This document shows positions 24,707-36,948 of a stretch of DNA of 64,000 bases, one piece after another. Position numbers and translations under genes: made by a program. A model generated the notes under the pieces. The model was not told the origin of the DNA. It did not search any database and saw nothing but the letters and a program-made list of their open reading frames with translations. Within the stretch, counting starts at the first letter, position 1, and the number at the start of each line of letters is the position of its first letter. Origin of the DNA: Casuarina equisetifolia (Eukaryota; Streptophyta; Magnoliopsida; Fagales; Casuarinaceae); contig CM052354.1 of assembly GCA_028551475.1 (NCBI GenBank), positions 31,705,258-31,769,257 on the forward strand, in the 5' to 3' direction.

Positions 24707-25722
24707 ACTTATCACGCAATTCTTCTTTTTCACAATATTAAGGAAGATGCAAGTGTAAAGAGTTGTGGTTGCCCACCTCATGATTTATAACCCTTAGAAG
24801 ATGTACTTCAATAAAAGTCTTCCATTCATTTACAGTTTGGGTAGATTCAAAAGCTATGCATTCGCATGAAGTGAAACTGAAATAACTTAACCAATATCAT
24901 TAGTGTTGTTTTTAAAAGAGATATGACATGAGTTTTTTTTTTCACAGGATATTTTTTTGTCAATATGTACATAACAATCATGAAAAATAAAAAATAAAAG
25001 TGTATTTAATTAAGGATAAATTATCTTTATATCTATAAAGAAATTAACTGTTTCTTATTTGAAGAATTTCATATATGTAAGTACTACTATAAGATTTTTC
25101 TTTTGTTTTCTTTCTAAGTCATTATGATGTCTCATTAAATTCTATAATGGACATTAAGTTATCCAATTCTATATTTTTAGGAGACTTTTATATGTTTTGA
25201 TGTCTTTTATTCATGCCTTTTTATATGCTTTGATATCTTTTATTCATGCCTTTTTATATGCTTTGCTCTTATATGTTTTAAGAGCAAAAAAGTGATTTTG
25301 TCAATAAGGGTTCCTTCCAAGTCGTCTACAAATATAAAGCTTGAAAAGCTCAGTGTGTCATTAGGTAAACCATTATAATAACCAAAGAGAGAGTTAACTT
25401 TTATAATGACCAAACCACTATAGCTTCTTTGCCTATTAAATCTCTAAATAGCAATAAATTTTTGCTATGCGTATGTGTTGAAATTTCACATAAATTCCTT
25501 AACAAGTTGCGAGCAACATGAAATTTTCTGTCATCAAGAATGCAAAATGTACTCTAAACAACAAAACCCTTTCCCACTTCTCTAGATTATGGGGGAAATA
25601 TATATCACATTTATTGGAAGAAATTCAAGCAAGCCAAGACTCATCAATTAGTGTTTATGAATTCAAACAAAGTGGTATCGTGAGCACAAAAAATTGATCA
25701 ACATAAAAAGGTAGCTAATCAC
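24707..25722. other. Intergenic / presumed intron of DUF1218 relic E unit, with a 33-bp tandem repeat
   Basis: AT-rich sequence equivalent to 2600-3670 and 5700-7170 of the other units. At 25198-25262 a 33-bp unit (tgat-tcttttattcatgcc...) is duplicated in tandem. No gene seen. Confidence 0.5.
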
Positions 25723-27080
25723 TTTGTAGTAGGTGATAACAAGCAAATATAGAAACAGGCCAAAAAAAAAAAAAAGATAAACAAGCAAATTGCCCATGAT
25801 CGACAACCACTTGGTCTCAAAGGTTCCCCACAGCACAAGCATCAGCTTGTTGCGATATAGGATGGTTTCCCACAGCAAAGGTTTCCCGTGCCCATAACCG
25901 GTTGCGATATCAGAATCATTAGCGCAACAATTTTATTTTTCACTTTAGCCAAATGGCCCTGTCAAGAGAAGCAAAAGTAAAATCAGGACCCTATGCATTT
26001 TATACAAAATTCACCTTTTTCTTTTTTTCTTTTACCAATTCTTTCACAATTCTACGTTCTAAGTTTAAGTTCTGCCCCTTATCGAGAAACAAAAAAATGT
26101 AAAAACAATTCTATGGCCAGGTAGGAACAAAACAACCCACTATTTGGCCCACCTTTAAGTTCAGGCACATTATGCTAAATTTGCTTTGGCCTTTCAGAAT
26201 ACTACTAGAAGCAGTGAAATTTATTGACCTTTTGAGTATTTATTGTTCTGTTCAAGTTTAAGAATATGTTTCCTACAAGTCAATGTTGATGTCAAACAGA
26301 ATCATAATGTGTTCTGACTCTTATTGATGTGAAGAAAAGACTGGACAAGTGCTTTTGAGTGTCAATACACTGAAACGAATGAAGGATCCTTCAGTTTAAG
26401 CAAAAAATTCCAAGACCAGAACACAAGAACTCAAGTCTAAGAGAGTTTACAAATTGAAGGATGTTGACGAGAATGGCATGGAAATGATTACACGTAGAAA
26501 TTTGAGAGAAACAAAACTAGGAAAGGGGTCCTCATCGAGGACCGTACAAATCATTTAGCAGAGTGGTAAGGAAAAAGGTTCCAACAAGACAGTTTTCACA
26601 ATGCAGCATACTAGATTCAATATTTCCAATCTATTCATGTATTTCGCGATAATCAACATACCTGAGGCTAAGTACTATGTCAAACCATCCTACTCCTCTT
26701 AGCATCCCATCAACCAAAGGCATGCTTGTACAGAGACGCAATAACACAATCTGACATCAAAGAAATTGATTTTGTTTGTTTGTTTGTCCTATTCTAGAGT
26801 AACGCAGTTACTCTAATACAATACTGGTAAAATGGTCTTTATCTTTGGTAGGAGGTTAATCTGAGATCTAGCTTTTAAGTCCTATGGTCGAAGCTTCCAG
26901 GAGTTACTTCATAATCAAGGAACCTGTTTCAGCAGCTACAGTGTTTTTGTTCTATTTTAGAAATCGGTGTCCTAATTTGCAGCGGATTCCAAAGAGAGAA
27001 GCTGAACCAACTCAAACCAAGACAAGAGCTATAAGTTGGAAGACAAACACCACGACCAGTAACAGATTGAAGGCGATGTC
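25723..27080 (-). pseudogene. DUF1218 pseudogene, copy E: degraded exon 1 plus exon 2
   Basis: Exon 2 (25958 to about 25723) follows a good acceptor GACAG and contains NDSDIATGYG. It has a 1-base deletion just before that motif and lacks the AFLFLMASQILIVV helix, running from GYG straight into a shifted CLCCGK-like tail. Exon 1 (about 27080 to 27023) encodes FNLLLVVVFVFQLIALVL with the start ATG changed to ATC, and its 3' end and donor are deleted. Copy H (59-60.6 kb) shares the exon-2 deletions and the shortened exon 1, so E and H descend from one already dead copy. No product is possible. Confidence 0.6.
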
Positions 27081-27299
27081 TGATAACACCTAAATGTCTG
27101 TCTTTTTCTCAGCTGGGATGACCGGTCTGACGCAAGTTCACCAGACCATCAGCCGTTCTGACATAATCCAGATCCCGTGAATCCCTATCACCAATTTGCT
27201 AGGTTTTTGACAGACCATTGACGGCTGTGATGTTTGGTCTGGGAGGAACAGGAACCAAGAATCTAAGTCGCTATTTTTGCTCCAGTCTGTTCCGATTGA

Positions 27300-27490
27300 G
27301 TCGGAAACCTCCTGTTTGGCGGCTGGGGTGATAGTCCCGCCCTGTTCGGGCCCTACAACTGCCCTGACCAAGTCAGGATGGAAGGCTAACTCGGCTTGGT
27401 TGGCGTTTGGGTGTGACAAGATCCTGAGAGATCTTTCTAGGAAGTGTTTTTGAAGAAGCCAAAAGATTCAGGTAGCTCGGCTTTGTTTGC
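27300..27490. repeat. Repeat Y, copy 2
   Basis: Matches 4330-4530 and 60610-60800 ('gtcgggctctacaa-tg-cc', 'aagccaaaagattcaggtagctcgg'). It separates relic E from the retroelement fragment downstream of RLP2. Confidence 0.6.
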
Positions 27491-27666
27491 TGATGGTTTC
27501 ACAATTAGTTTTGAAGTTCTAAAAAACTTGGGTGGTGCAGGATGCCGATTACGTTGAGATCTTCCCCCCTAGGGTGCTGTGCTGAAGGTGGAGAGGCGAC
27601 GTGGTTGTCTGGGGAACACAGTGTGCTGACGTGGAAGGCCCTGATTTGTCTTACACTACTATTATA

Positions 27667-29460
27667 CGTAGGATCCTATAGCAACCTAAGAGGGGGTGAA
27701 TTAGGTTTATCAAAAATCTTTTAGTCTTTTTCGTTTTTCTTATGTTAAACAATAAAGGTAGCAAATAAAGTTATCATACAAGACAAAGAGACAGATTTTT
27801 GGAAGGTGGTTCGGCCTAAGCCACCTCGGCACCTACTCCACCCCACTCTAACAACAACCTGTTAGAGTCACTCTTCAATCAATTACATAATTGATTACAA
27901 GGAAAAACCAATCCCTCAATCCCAGTTACAAGGGAGAACCAATCCCTCAATCCCAGTTACAAAGGATAACCAATCCTTTAATCCCAGTTACAAATTCTCT
28001 CCCCAAGAATTTAAACAACGAGTAACAATTAAGTACAATTTTTGAATTCAGCTTCTGTAAGATATGAATTCAAGTTCTGAAACTTCAAACAAGTGCTAGT
28101 AACTTAATACAAAGTGATATGGACAAAAGCCCCAAATTCACATACACCCTAGCACTGTTCACTCGTATGAAATTAGCTCAATTAAGATATTAATTGAAGA
28201 GCAAACTGATTTCCTAAACTTCAGATAAGTGCAGATATTTGATCTAAAAAAGTATGGACAAAAGCCCTAATTTATCAAATCGTAGCATTATTTATCTGAA
28301 TCAAATTAGCTCAAATATGATATCAATTGAAAATCAAACTGATTTTCTAGCAAGAATATCAAAGCAGTAATGAGCTTAGAATAGAATCACCGAATGATTT
28401 CTTCAGCTTGATGAACTTGATGAGCTTGAGAGAAGATTGATGAAATTCCACTTCAAGAACACTTAACTTCTCTTATTTTTGGTTGTCTCAAACACTTAAT
28501 CTTCTATCTCTTATATAGCATTAAGATTTCACTCAAAAGAGCCGTTGATCCAACAATACCGTTGATTTCCCACCTTCTTTTCTTCTTCCCCTTTTTTTCT
28601 TTCCATTGGTGAACAGTACTATTTACATGAACAGTGTTCTTACCGTTGGAGGCAATTTTGAATCTGCGTGAATAGTACTATTTGTATGAACAGTGTTCTT
28701 CCCATTGGAGGCTATCATGTGAGCTGGACTGCATTAGTTCGGGCTTCCTCCAACTGGACTTGCTTGAGCTTTAAGTGGCCTAAACTTCTATTTTAGTGAA
28801 TAGTAATGGCTTGAGCTTTAGTATCTGTTTCGGTGAATAGTAATGGCCTAAACTTCTATTTAGGTTGCGTGAACTAAATTGCATAGGCTGGAGATTTTGC
28901 AATTTTTCTTGCATAAAGTTCTAATATTAATTTTCTTATTTAAACCAATAAATAATCAAACAATGATTATAATATTCTCATATTATAATTCTATTTTTCT
29001 CATCATCAAAATGTTAATATATTCTAATTTCATTACAAGATATTTCAACATTCTCCGCCTTTTTGATGATGATAAAATAAAACATTTTGATGTAATATAA
29101 ATCATTTTCAGCTTTTCAACTTTCAAGTTTCCAAGTTAAGCATAATCACTTTGAAAACACTTTTGAATATATATTGATGCATAATCAATACGAAATCCAA
29201 AGTACATCAATATAACAATCAATAAATATATTTCTCCCCCTATATCAAGTCCAAAGTGCATATGACTAATATAATGACCAATATAACATCATGTATTTCT
29301 CCCTTTATACCAAATGATTTCTTCTCCTTATATAAAGTTCCAAGTACATCAAATATATATGATCAACATAGCATCATAGCATATATTTCTCCCCTTTTTT
29401 GCTTTATCAACAACAAAAATGGTAAACCATGTGCTATAACCATAATCAATATCAAAATCA
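27667..29460 (-). mobile_element. Truncated Copia-type LTR element (LTR plus 3' internal end)
   Basis: On the minus strand a polypurine tract (catcaaaaaggcggagaa, plus-strand 29051-29068) is followed at once by an LTR start TGTTGAAATATC at 29050, as in many plant Copia elements. The LTR then runs leftwards through a 'gtggcttaggccgaaccacc' block and 'cctaattcaccccctcttagg', both hallmarks of such LTRs, to about 27667. The part from 29069 to 29460 is internal sequence with repeated 'ggggagaaata' runs. Comparison with the duplicated block at 60.8-61.0 kb shows both edges: flanking homology stops near 27667 and resumes near 29460. No coding region remains. The left LTR end lacks a clear terminal CA, so it may be truncated. 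Confidence 0.6.
27906..27994. repeat. 31-bp tandem repeat, about 2.9 copies, inside the LTR
   Basis: Units start at 27906, 27937 and 27968 and read aaccaatccctcaatcccag plus ttacaa and four or five more bases. The third has two changes. A second, 59-bp offset duplication lies at about 28609-28730 ('gtgaa(c/t)agtactattt'). Confidence 0.8.
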
Positions 29461-29635
29461 TAAAATTGCGTTAACATATGCAAGCATTATCTTAATCCAA
29501 AAGCAAAGTCAATCAACAAAAAGAATTAAGAAAAGATAAACAAAAAAAAAATAAAAATAAAACAAACTTATTGTATTCATAGTTTCTTGGACATACATTT
29601 ATATAATTACCTGACAAGAGCATTGTTAACTATGT
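29461..29635. other. 3' flank of RLP2
   Basis: Closely matches 60975-61139 beside RLP3, showing that both RLP copies were duplicated together with at least 170 bp of 3' flank. Confidence 0.6.
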
Positions 29636-32389
29636 TTAGCTTTTGTGTTGCCTCACATTTATGTTTCTTCTTGGTTTTTGGCCCATTACAAAGTTCTTCA
29701 TAAAACAATCATGCTTCTTTGTGATCCCAAGAACAAGTCTAACTAAAAATCCACATCCATATCCCATTGCTACAACTTTCCAACTGAATTCAAACATAAA
29801 CCTCCAATTATGATTATCTCCAAAGGTTGAAGGTGCCAAACAAGGGGTTTCAAGATTCTCACATTTCTTTGATAAAGGACTTCCACATAATCCAAGATTA
29901 TCAATAAATGAAGTGTTTAAAAATGTGTCAAATTGTTTCCCAGATGGTATGGGCCCTATAAGATGATTATGAGAGACACTAAAAACTGCAAGAAAATTAA
30001 GTTGCACGAGTTGTAAAGGGATTGCACCAGATAAATTGTTATGGGAAAGATCTAGTTATTCTATTTCTGTTAAGTTTCCTAAGGAAGGTGATATATAACC
30101 GGTAAGAAAGTTATTTGAATGGTTAAGCAATTTAAGTCATTTCAGATGCCCTAAAACTTTTGGAATTCCTCCTTTAAATCTATTCTTTGAGAGATCAAGA
30201 GCAGTGAATAAGTATAGGATTTTTTCATATTCTAATTCATTGCCTTTGTTGAATAATGTCATTGAGAAATTGCACATGCCGTACCCATCATAAGTACCCA
30301 TGTATTGTGAGCGCTCTTCATTGAAGGTTTGCATTGCTTTCCAGGTTTGGAAGTATTGTGAGGGTAACATTCCTATAAAGTCATTATTAGAGAGATCCAT
30401 AACACATAAACTTGAGAAATCAAATTTGATGATAAGATTTCCAATTGTACCATAAAATTCATTAAACCGCAAAATGAGAACCTCCAACCCCAAAATACTA
30501 CCTAACCAAGAAGGAAAACTATCATTGATTTGATTGTTTCCAAGATTAAGAACATCAAGTGAGGTACAATTGGCTAGGGATCTTGGTAAAAGGCCTTGTA
30601 ATTGATTTTGGCTAAGATCAATCATCTTTAAAATTCTACATTTCCAAAATGAAGGAATACTTCCATGAAAGTTGTTTTTATGTAGATTTAACACACAGAG
30701 AGAATCACTCAAGTTGCCTAAACATGGAGGAAGTGAGCCCATCAAGTTATTGATTGAAAAATCAAGAACCTTGATTGAACTTCGATTGCAAATCAAGTGG
30801 GGGACTTCCCTTGTTAGTTTGTTCTTTGCCACTGAATACACAATGACAGAAGATGATTGGATTGGAAGTGACCCTTGAATCTTGTTACATTCAAGGTTTA
30901 GAAATCTTGAACTAGATAGAAATAAAATATTTGGAACTTGCCCATGAATCTCATTATGTGAAAGATCCAATATCACCAATTGATCCTGGTTTCTTAGAAA
31001 ATCTGGAAATTCATATAGGTGACAATAACTTAAAGTTAAATAAGCCAATTTAGGAAAAGTCGCATTGGTACTAGGCTTTGTGAGCAATGAAATATTGTTA
31101 TGGGATAGATAAGTTGTATAAGGCTTTTGGATTTTAGGAACAAGTCAAATTCCATTGTGCCATTCAAGTAATTTAACTCAAGGCTAAAAAACTCAAGATT
31201 TACTAGCTGAGGTATTGACTCTGGAATCAAACCATACAACCTATTTTCTCCCAAGTCAAGCCTAGTTAGTTGGGTAAGGTTACCAATTGAATGTGGTAGC
31301 TTACCAGAAAAGGAAATGCCACAGAGATTCAAAATTTCAAGGGAGTAGGTTCTATCAAATTTTGGTAGTCTTCTAGAGAGATTCTCAATAAGTTCCATTT
31401 CAAGACTTCGAAGATTAGTAGATGAAAAATTCCATTAGGAAACTCACCTTCTAATCTATTCCATGATAGATCTAGCGAAGTCAACTGGATAAGGTTTGCA
31501 AAGGAAGATGGTGTTGATCCAAAAGAATTGCATCCTCTAGCACCAAAATGTTGTAAAGACTTAAGGTTGCCAATTAAGTTTGGTAGCTTATTTGAGAAAC
31601 TTGTGTGAGAAAGCTCCAAAGATTTAAAAGGGATACTTTGGTTAAATTTTGGTATACTACCATTGAGAAGATCATTGCTACTCAAATCAATAAATTGAAG
31701 ATTAGGTAGATGGAAAATTTCAATCAGAAACTCACCATACAAGTCACATTGTCTTAGCTGTAAAGATGCTAAAGATAAGTTTAAGAAGGTTTTAGGTACC
31801 ATGGATGATATTACAGCTGGACCAAGATGTATTTCTTTCAAGTTTGTAAAGTTTTGAGCCATACTTCTTAGGCCAAGCACTAAACTCCTTAAATCATTTT
31901 TTGAGAGATCTAAGGAAACTAAATAAGAAAGCTCCATGATTTCTGAAGGGATATAACCATAAAAATTAGCATCAGAGATATTAAGGTTGTTAGTCTTAAA
32001 AGCCATCTAAAACCAGTTGGGATTAGAGATTTATTAAAGTTATTCTTGGCAAGATTAAGCCTTTGGAGGTGAATAAGCTGGAAGAGACTACTATTGGAAT
32101 TAAAGGAACCAAGAAGGCAACTATTGTTGAGGTCAAGACCAACCACATGACCTGTGTCCTCATGGCACTCAACTCCATGCCATCTATAGCAATCATTGTT
32201 TTCAAGCTCCCACATGGAAACCTTTGAATAAGGAAGGGATTCATAAAATTGTTTGCAATCAATGATAACGCTTTCCTTGAATTGCAGCAAGGCCAAGCCT
32301 TCAATGCCATGGCAAAGTGGTAGTACAAAGGAGAAAGAGCTAGGAAATATAAGAGAAACTAGTGAGGTTAAGTGCATGATGAAAAACAT
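29636..32389 (-). pseudogene. RLP2: Cf-type receptor-like protein pseudogene
   Basis: Homologous to RLP1 along its length. It keeps an ATG (32389, reading MFFIMHLTSLVSLIF, a good signal peptide), the N-cap CHGIEGLALLQFKES and an undamaged WHGVECHEDTGHV. The frame then breaks near 32000, 31400-31370 and 31090, and shows stops at 30139-30137 (after KVLGHLK) and at about 30060-30030. The C-terminus is recovered in frame from about 30007: a last LRR, the C-cap [18 protein letters not shown] in the TM helix, and a basic tail ending QHKS. It has fewer LRRs than RLP1 (several central repeats are missing). With at least five lesions it is a pseudogene. Confidence 0.85.
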
Positions 32390-32560
32390 AGAAAGCAAAA
32401 AAATTGTAATCTTCTTATGAATGTGGTTTAGGTCTTAGATGAACATCTATGGAAGAGAGTCTAAGCTCTTTACACTAAATCATTGTATACTTTTACCTAA
32501 TGATTTTAGTAAGTCATCTTACAAAATTTTGCAACAATGATTGATGACACCCCCTTACTC
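32390..32560 (-). promoter_or_regulatory. RLP2 5' flank, shared with DUF1218 exon-1 flanks
   Basis: The run 'gaatgtggtttaggtcttag', then 'atgaacatc-atggaag' (from about 32418), is nearly identical to that before DUF1218 relic F (34570-34620) and clearly related to those before G and I. In those relics it lies in the expected 5' UTR/core promoter. I infer a common upstream sequence for both gene types. No clear TATA box remains here. Confidence 0.45.
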
Positions 32561-34370
32561 ATAAGAAGATTCCATAATTCCTATAATATTGGGGTATGCC
32601 CCTTTATTTCTGTACACTTTATTTTATTAATGTAAACTCACATTTTTACCAATAAAAAAAAATAGTTTCAGTCTAATTAAATGAACATATCAAGTCAGGA
32701 CACAAAAGGAATGCTTACATTATACGCAAATAAATGGACATAAGTGTCAACAAAGAAATTGAAAACAAAATAACCTTGATTTGGAAAATTCTTCAACAAT
32801 CTTCAAATTTGTACCTCTATTTGCAAGAAATTAGAAAAAGAGGTTTGGTTACATTAGTTTTTATTTTTATTTTTTGTCACTTTAGAGGTCACTAGTTTAA
32901 ATGATCAGGAAACAAGAAAGAAATTAAATAGTTGAATGTCAACTTGAGATTGTTTTGTCTTTTTCATTTATCTTTGACTCTCCAATAGTCCTTGTTACAA
33001 GCCAAGAAGGATTTAGAGTTGAAATCTATAGGGATATAAGAGAAAAAGCTCTTGGCTAGCATGAGAAAAAGATAAAGAAGTAAAAAAAAAAAAGAAAAAC
33101 TACTAGGGGAAAGGAAAATGCTAATAAGGCTAAGAAGGATAAACAAATTGAAATAGCCTTATTAAGGAATTTATGGTATCCTAGTTTTCCTTGAGATGAC
33201 AAATAGATATGTTAGACCCAAAGTGAAAGGAAAAATAATATTGTGCAATGTTATAAGTCACAATTTTCATGCTAATTTGAAGTTTGTGTACTCCAATGAG
33301 GTAAAAGTGAGTTGAAAGATTAGAGTTTAGTTCTCAATACCAAATAATGATCATGATGAATTATCATCTAATTTTACAAGTGGTACACTTGATTCTTACC
33401 CAGATTTTATTATTTAATGTCCTCTCTTGAATGGACAACTAAAATGTAGAATTTGTATTTGATCCTATTTTAAGGGTTATTTTTCCCTCTTGTTGAGGAC
33501 ATTTAATGTTAGGTTTAGATTAGGTTTATACTAAGTCCTTTTTATTCTAACAAGATATGATATGTGAGCTCGGCTTTTATTAGTTAAAAAAACTTTAATT
33601 AAAAAAAAAAGATATAGGTCCTCAGTTTTAAGACTCTAAGGGTTGCCTCCATAACATTATCCCGGTACCTAATTCCCCTTCTGTCCTTCTATCAAGAAAA
33701 AATTTCTAAAAGGATCCCGCTCCTATCTTTGACCGCATAAAAAATAAGGATAAAGCAATACAAAACACAAAATATGTTCTTTTTCTATGAACTCTTCATA
33801 GATATTCTTCGTATTTCATTATATTTGTCTAATTTAATTTTTGTACCATAAATTATTTGAAATATGAGGCTTTCACAAGACAGGTTTTGACAAAAAGCAG
33901 ATTGGGTTCAATTTTTGCATTCTTTTCATTTATTTCGTGATAGTCACTAAACCGGACGCGAAGTCTGACACCAAACCCATCCTACTCCTCTCAGCACCCC
34001 CGTCAACTTAGGACTCTCGCTTGTAAATAGACGATAACGCATACACATCAAACAAATCTTGTTTGCTTCCTTTGTCCTGTTTCAGAACATCGTATAGTAC
34101 CAAGGCTGACATCCAGTGAGAAATTCTAGGCAAGCGCCATGTCCCCATGCCGAACCTTCCGAAACAGATAGAAAAATCAGGAAACTATTTCAGCAACTGG
34201 GGTGTTTCATTTTATTGTTTTTGTCCTATCTTTGGAAACTGTTTCACCTAATTTGCACGGCAAATCCTAAAGCAGAGAAACTGAACCAACTCAAATCAAG
34301 ACAACCCTTTTAGCCAAAGCTCACATGTCAAAGAAGAAACCAACAAATCGATGAGCATGGCAAAACTCAT
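32561..34370. other. Intergenic; right part is the decayed first intron of DUF1218 relic F
   Basis: No exon 2 lies between relic F and RLP2. From about 33840 to 34370 the sequence matches 63120-63720 (relic I), including 'ggttttgacaaaaagcagattgggttcaa'. The remainder is AT-rich with no gene seen. Confidence 0.5.
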
Positions 34371-34460
34371 CTTGGTCACTCTTTGCTCGGCAGCAACAGC
34401 AGGCACAAAAGCTATCAGATGGAAGACAAGCACCATGGCCAGTAACAGGCTGGAAGCCAT
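34371..34460 (-). pseudogene. DUF1218 exon 1 relic, copy F (donor destroyed)
   Basis: ATG at 34460 opens 30 codons, MASSLLLAMVLVFHLIAFVP then AVAAEQRVTK, a good DUF1218 N-terminus. The splice donor, GTGAGT in copies C, G and I, reads ATGAGT here: a single G to A change at the invariant first intron base. With no exon 2 nearby the copy is dead twice over. Just upstream is a CT-rich tract followed by the common 5' flank. Copy I is its closest relative. Confidence 0.65.
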
Positions 34461-34700
34461 TCCTGACCACACCGATCTCTCTCTCTCTCCTATTACTATT
34501 CGTACACAGTAACACCAAAAGCAAGGGGCGAGGATAAGCGCACAAAGACGGAAGAGAAAGTGAAAACGATAATCTTCTACTGAATATGGTTTAGGTCTTT
34601 GATGAACATCCGTGGAAGTGAATGTCGAAGCTTTTATTGATCGGACCGTTGTCCACCTTTTAATGTAATTTCCTAAAGTCTTTCCCACCGTGGGTCAATC
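34461..34700 (-). promoter_or_regulatory. 5' flank of DUF1218 relic F
   Basis: Contains the CT tract (34483-34490), the shared 'actgaatatggtttaggtct' element at about 34572 and a weak TATA-like CAATAAAAG at 34642-34634. The structure parallels relics C, G and I. Confidence 0.4.
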
Positions 34701-36948
34701 TTTTTGCATTTAATTTTCATAAATGAATATTTCAAATTTGGATCGAAGAACCTATAGTAGTGGCACAGTGCGAGGAGCAAATTGATAAAGTGTATAACCC
34801 CCAAATCTTCGTCAAACGTTTTGATTGATGGAAGTCATGCTGTGAGGTGTACGTACCAACATTACATGACTCTGACCTACACAAGAGCAGTGTACGCATG
34901 CCTGCATCTCTGCCTTGTCATTAACAGACATAGAGATGGGCGTCACGCAAATCCACTGGATGACTGAGAAAGCTGGTTTTTGTGCCTCTCTGATGTCTTC
35001 CGATGAATCCCCCTGGCAATGTCTGCTTTCAGCGGTGATATTTAGTTCAATCATTACAGGTTTGGAAGACAATGGCTGTCAACCTATCATACGTGGGCAT
35101 AATTTTCTCTTCCTTGAAGAGATTTCTCCTTGTTTTCATAGGCTTTTATGCTTTTGAATAATTCCTATCTGTAAAATTCCTCACATCATCTTCAATTTCA
35201 TACCTACTTTTTTGTGATATTAAAAAAATAGCATTAAATATGCTAGTAAAGTATATAACCATTAATAAAAAAAAAAAAAAGGCGGCCATGAATTTCAGTA
35301 TCATGATATAACGATTAATATCAAGTAATAATAATAATAAAAAAAAATTTTAAAAAAATGCCTTAACTGGTTTATAAAACAAGACAAAATAGTTATCGTG
35401 TCTATCAAGTTAAAAGTAAGTAGATTAATATATTTTAAGCCTAAAAGAGTTAATGATTATGTTTTCTGTAGCTGATGAAGATAATATGAATAAACAAGAG
35501 GAAGAGTTCTATGATTAATCTAATTTATTAGTTAACAAACTTGAGTTGACAAGAAGTTATGATTTAATATTTTATAATTAATTGCTATAATCAATCCAAT
35601 CTCTATTAACATGCCTCTTACAAGTTTTGTGATAATTTGGTTCTTGAAATCTGCTTTAGATCTTTGACCCTTGATCTTCATATCTCTTAGTTAGCGCTAT
35701 TCTTAATAAGTCGTAATAAGTTATTTAACTGAAATAATGATTCTAAGGTCCTTCAAATCTTAATCTACTCTCATCTGCATTGAGGACCTTTATCAACTTA
35801 CAAATGATGACCCCGCGGATGACTTACAAGAGCAACAAGTTTTCAAGTAATGTAAGAGACCATAGCAATGTTGAATAACGAATTTGTTGAAAGTGACGGC
35901 GAATTGCAGGAAGGAAACGTGAACGGCAGGAGAAAATCCCTCCGCCCAGAAGGGAAACGAAAAGTTCGGTGCCCCGACTTGTTTGTATGCAAGGCTTGCT
36001 GGAAGACAAAACGAGGCCCTCTACGTTTTTGTACATTCTAAAGTCAATAAATCCCGGCTCAAGGCTTCTCCCGGGAAAACGTTTGTAGATTAAACCACTG
36101 TACACTTCGTAGTGTAACTTCCCCACACCTTCCCACGGTAGGTTAATCTCTTTCCGGTCTCCACTTTAGCCTTAAGATTTTTAGTCAAGTCCTCCCATAA
36201 AAAGTTGCAACAATGGCAGACCTATTGTCGGCCACAACTACTCCAATCACTTCAAGACTTTAAAGCAAATGCTTTTTTAAAGGGTTCTTCACACTTTTTT
36301 TTTCTATTTCTTTTTTAATTTAAAATCTCAGACAAATAAGCATTCACATTATTAATTTCATTATCTTGTAAAAAGATCGCACAAGAAAGTGTGTAACCAT
36401 TTATAAAAAGAACTCTACTGTAAAATAACCCTCTTAGTCTAGAGTTCTTTGTACATTATGCGTTTTTTGAAGATCTCATGATGGTCTTGAGCGAATTCTT
36501 CTGTAGTTAGAAGCATAACTTGAATACAAGAGGTGATTGTATTGGCCGTAGCTGATTTTATGGAAGATTTGTGAAATTTGCTAAGTTGTCCGGCTAGCCA
36601 TGTAATCATATGATGTACTTGTATTTATTCGAAAGTTTTTGAATCATTCAAATGTCTGGACACCTGGTTATGCAAATCCAACTCCCTTTGTTAAGAGCTA
36701 TTTGCCGCCTAAACGAAATTGCTACCACACAATGGTCGCCCACACCACCTCCCAGTGTCGGCCATCGCCTAGTTTTAGTCAAATCACTTTTAAGAATTAT
36801 TCGTGCATCTCTATTTTTATTTTGTGCAGTAAAAAAAAAAACCTCATATTGATAAATAATCAAATTAGAATTAAATAGACATGCAAAATCTAAGATTACA
36901 TAGGATACCAAAGGAATATTGAAACTATATACAATTATATTGACACAG
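34701..36948. other. Intergenic between relic F and the TNL 3' end; contains repeat Q copy 3
   Basis: Repeat Q copy 3 lies at 35780-36010. The 36100-36960 part carries two copies of the 'caatggcagacc / aatggtcgcccacaccacc' motif. Small open frames (for example opposing frames at 34780-35160) have no recognisable features. No gene is supported. Confidence 0.5.

Noticed and set aside
27138-27419. 93-codon minus-strand open frame
   Set aside because: It lies in repeat Y and its flank. Copies at 4.3 and 60.6 kb do not keep it and no motif is seen.
27906-27994. Possible CRISPR-like array (31-bp units)
   Set aside because: The units are contiguous with no unique spacers, inside a plant LTR: a simple minisatellite.
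34296-34688. 130-codon minus-strand frame treated as one protein
   Set aside because: Only the 30 codons from 34460 to 34371 match DUF1218 exon 1. The rest is 5' flank read through upstream and intron downstream.
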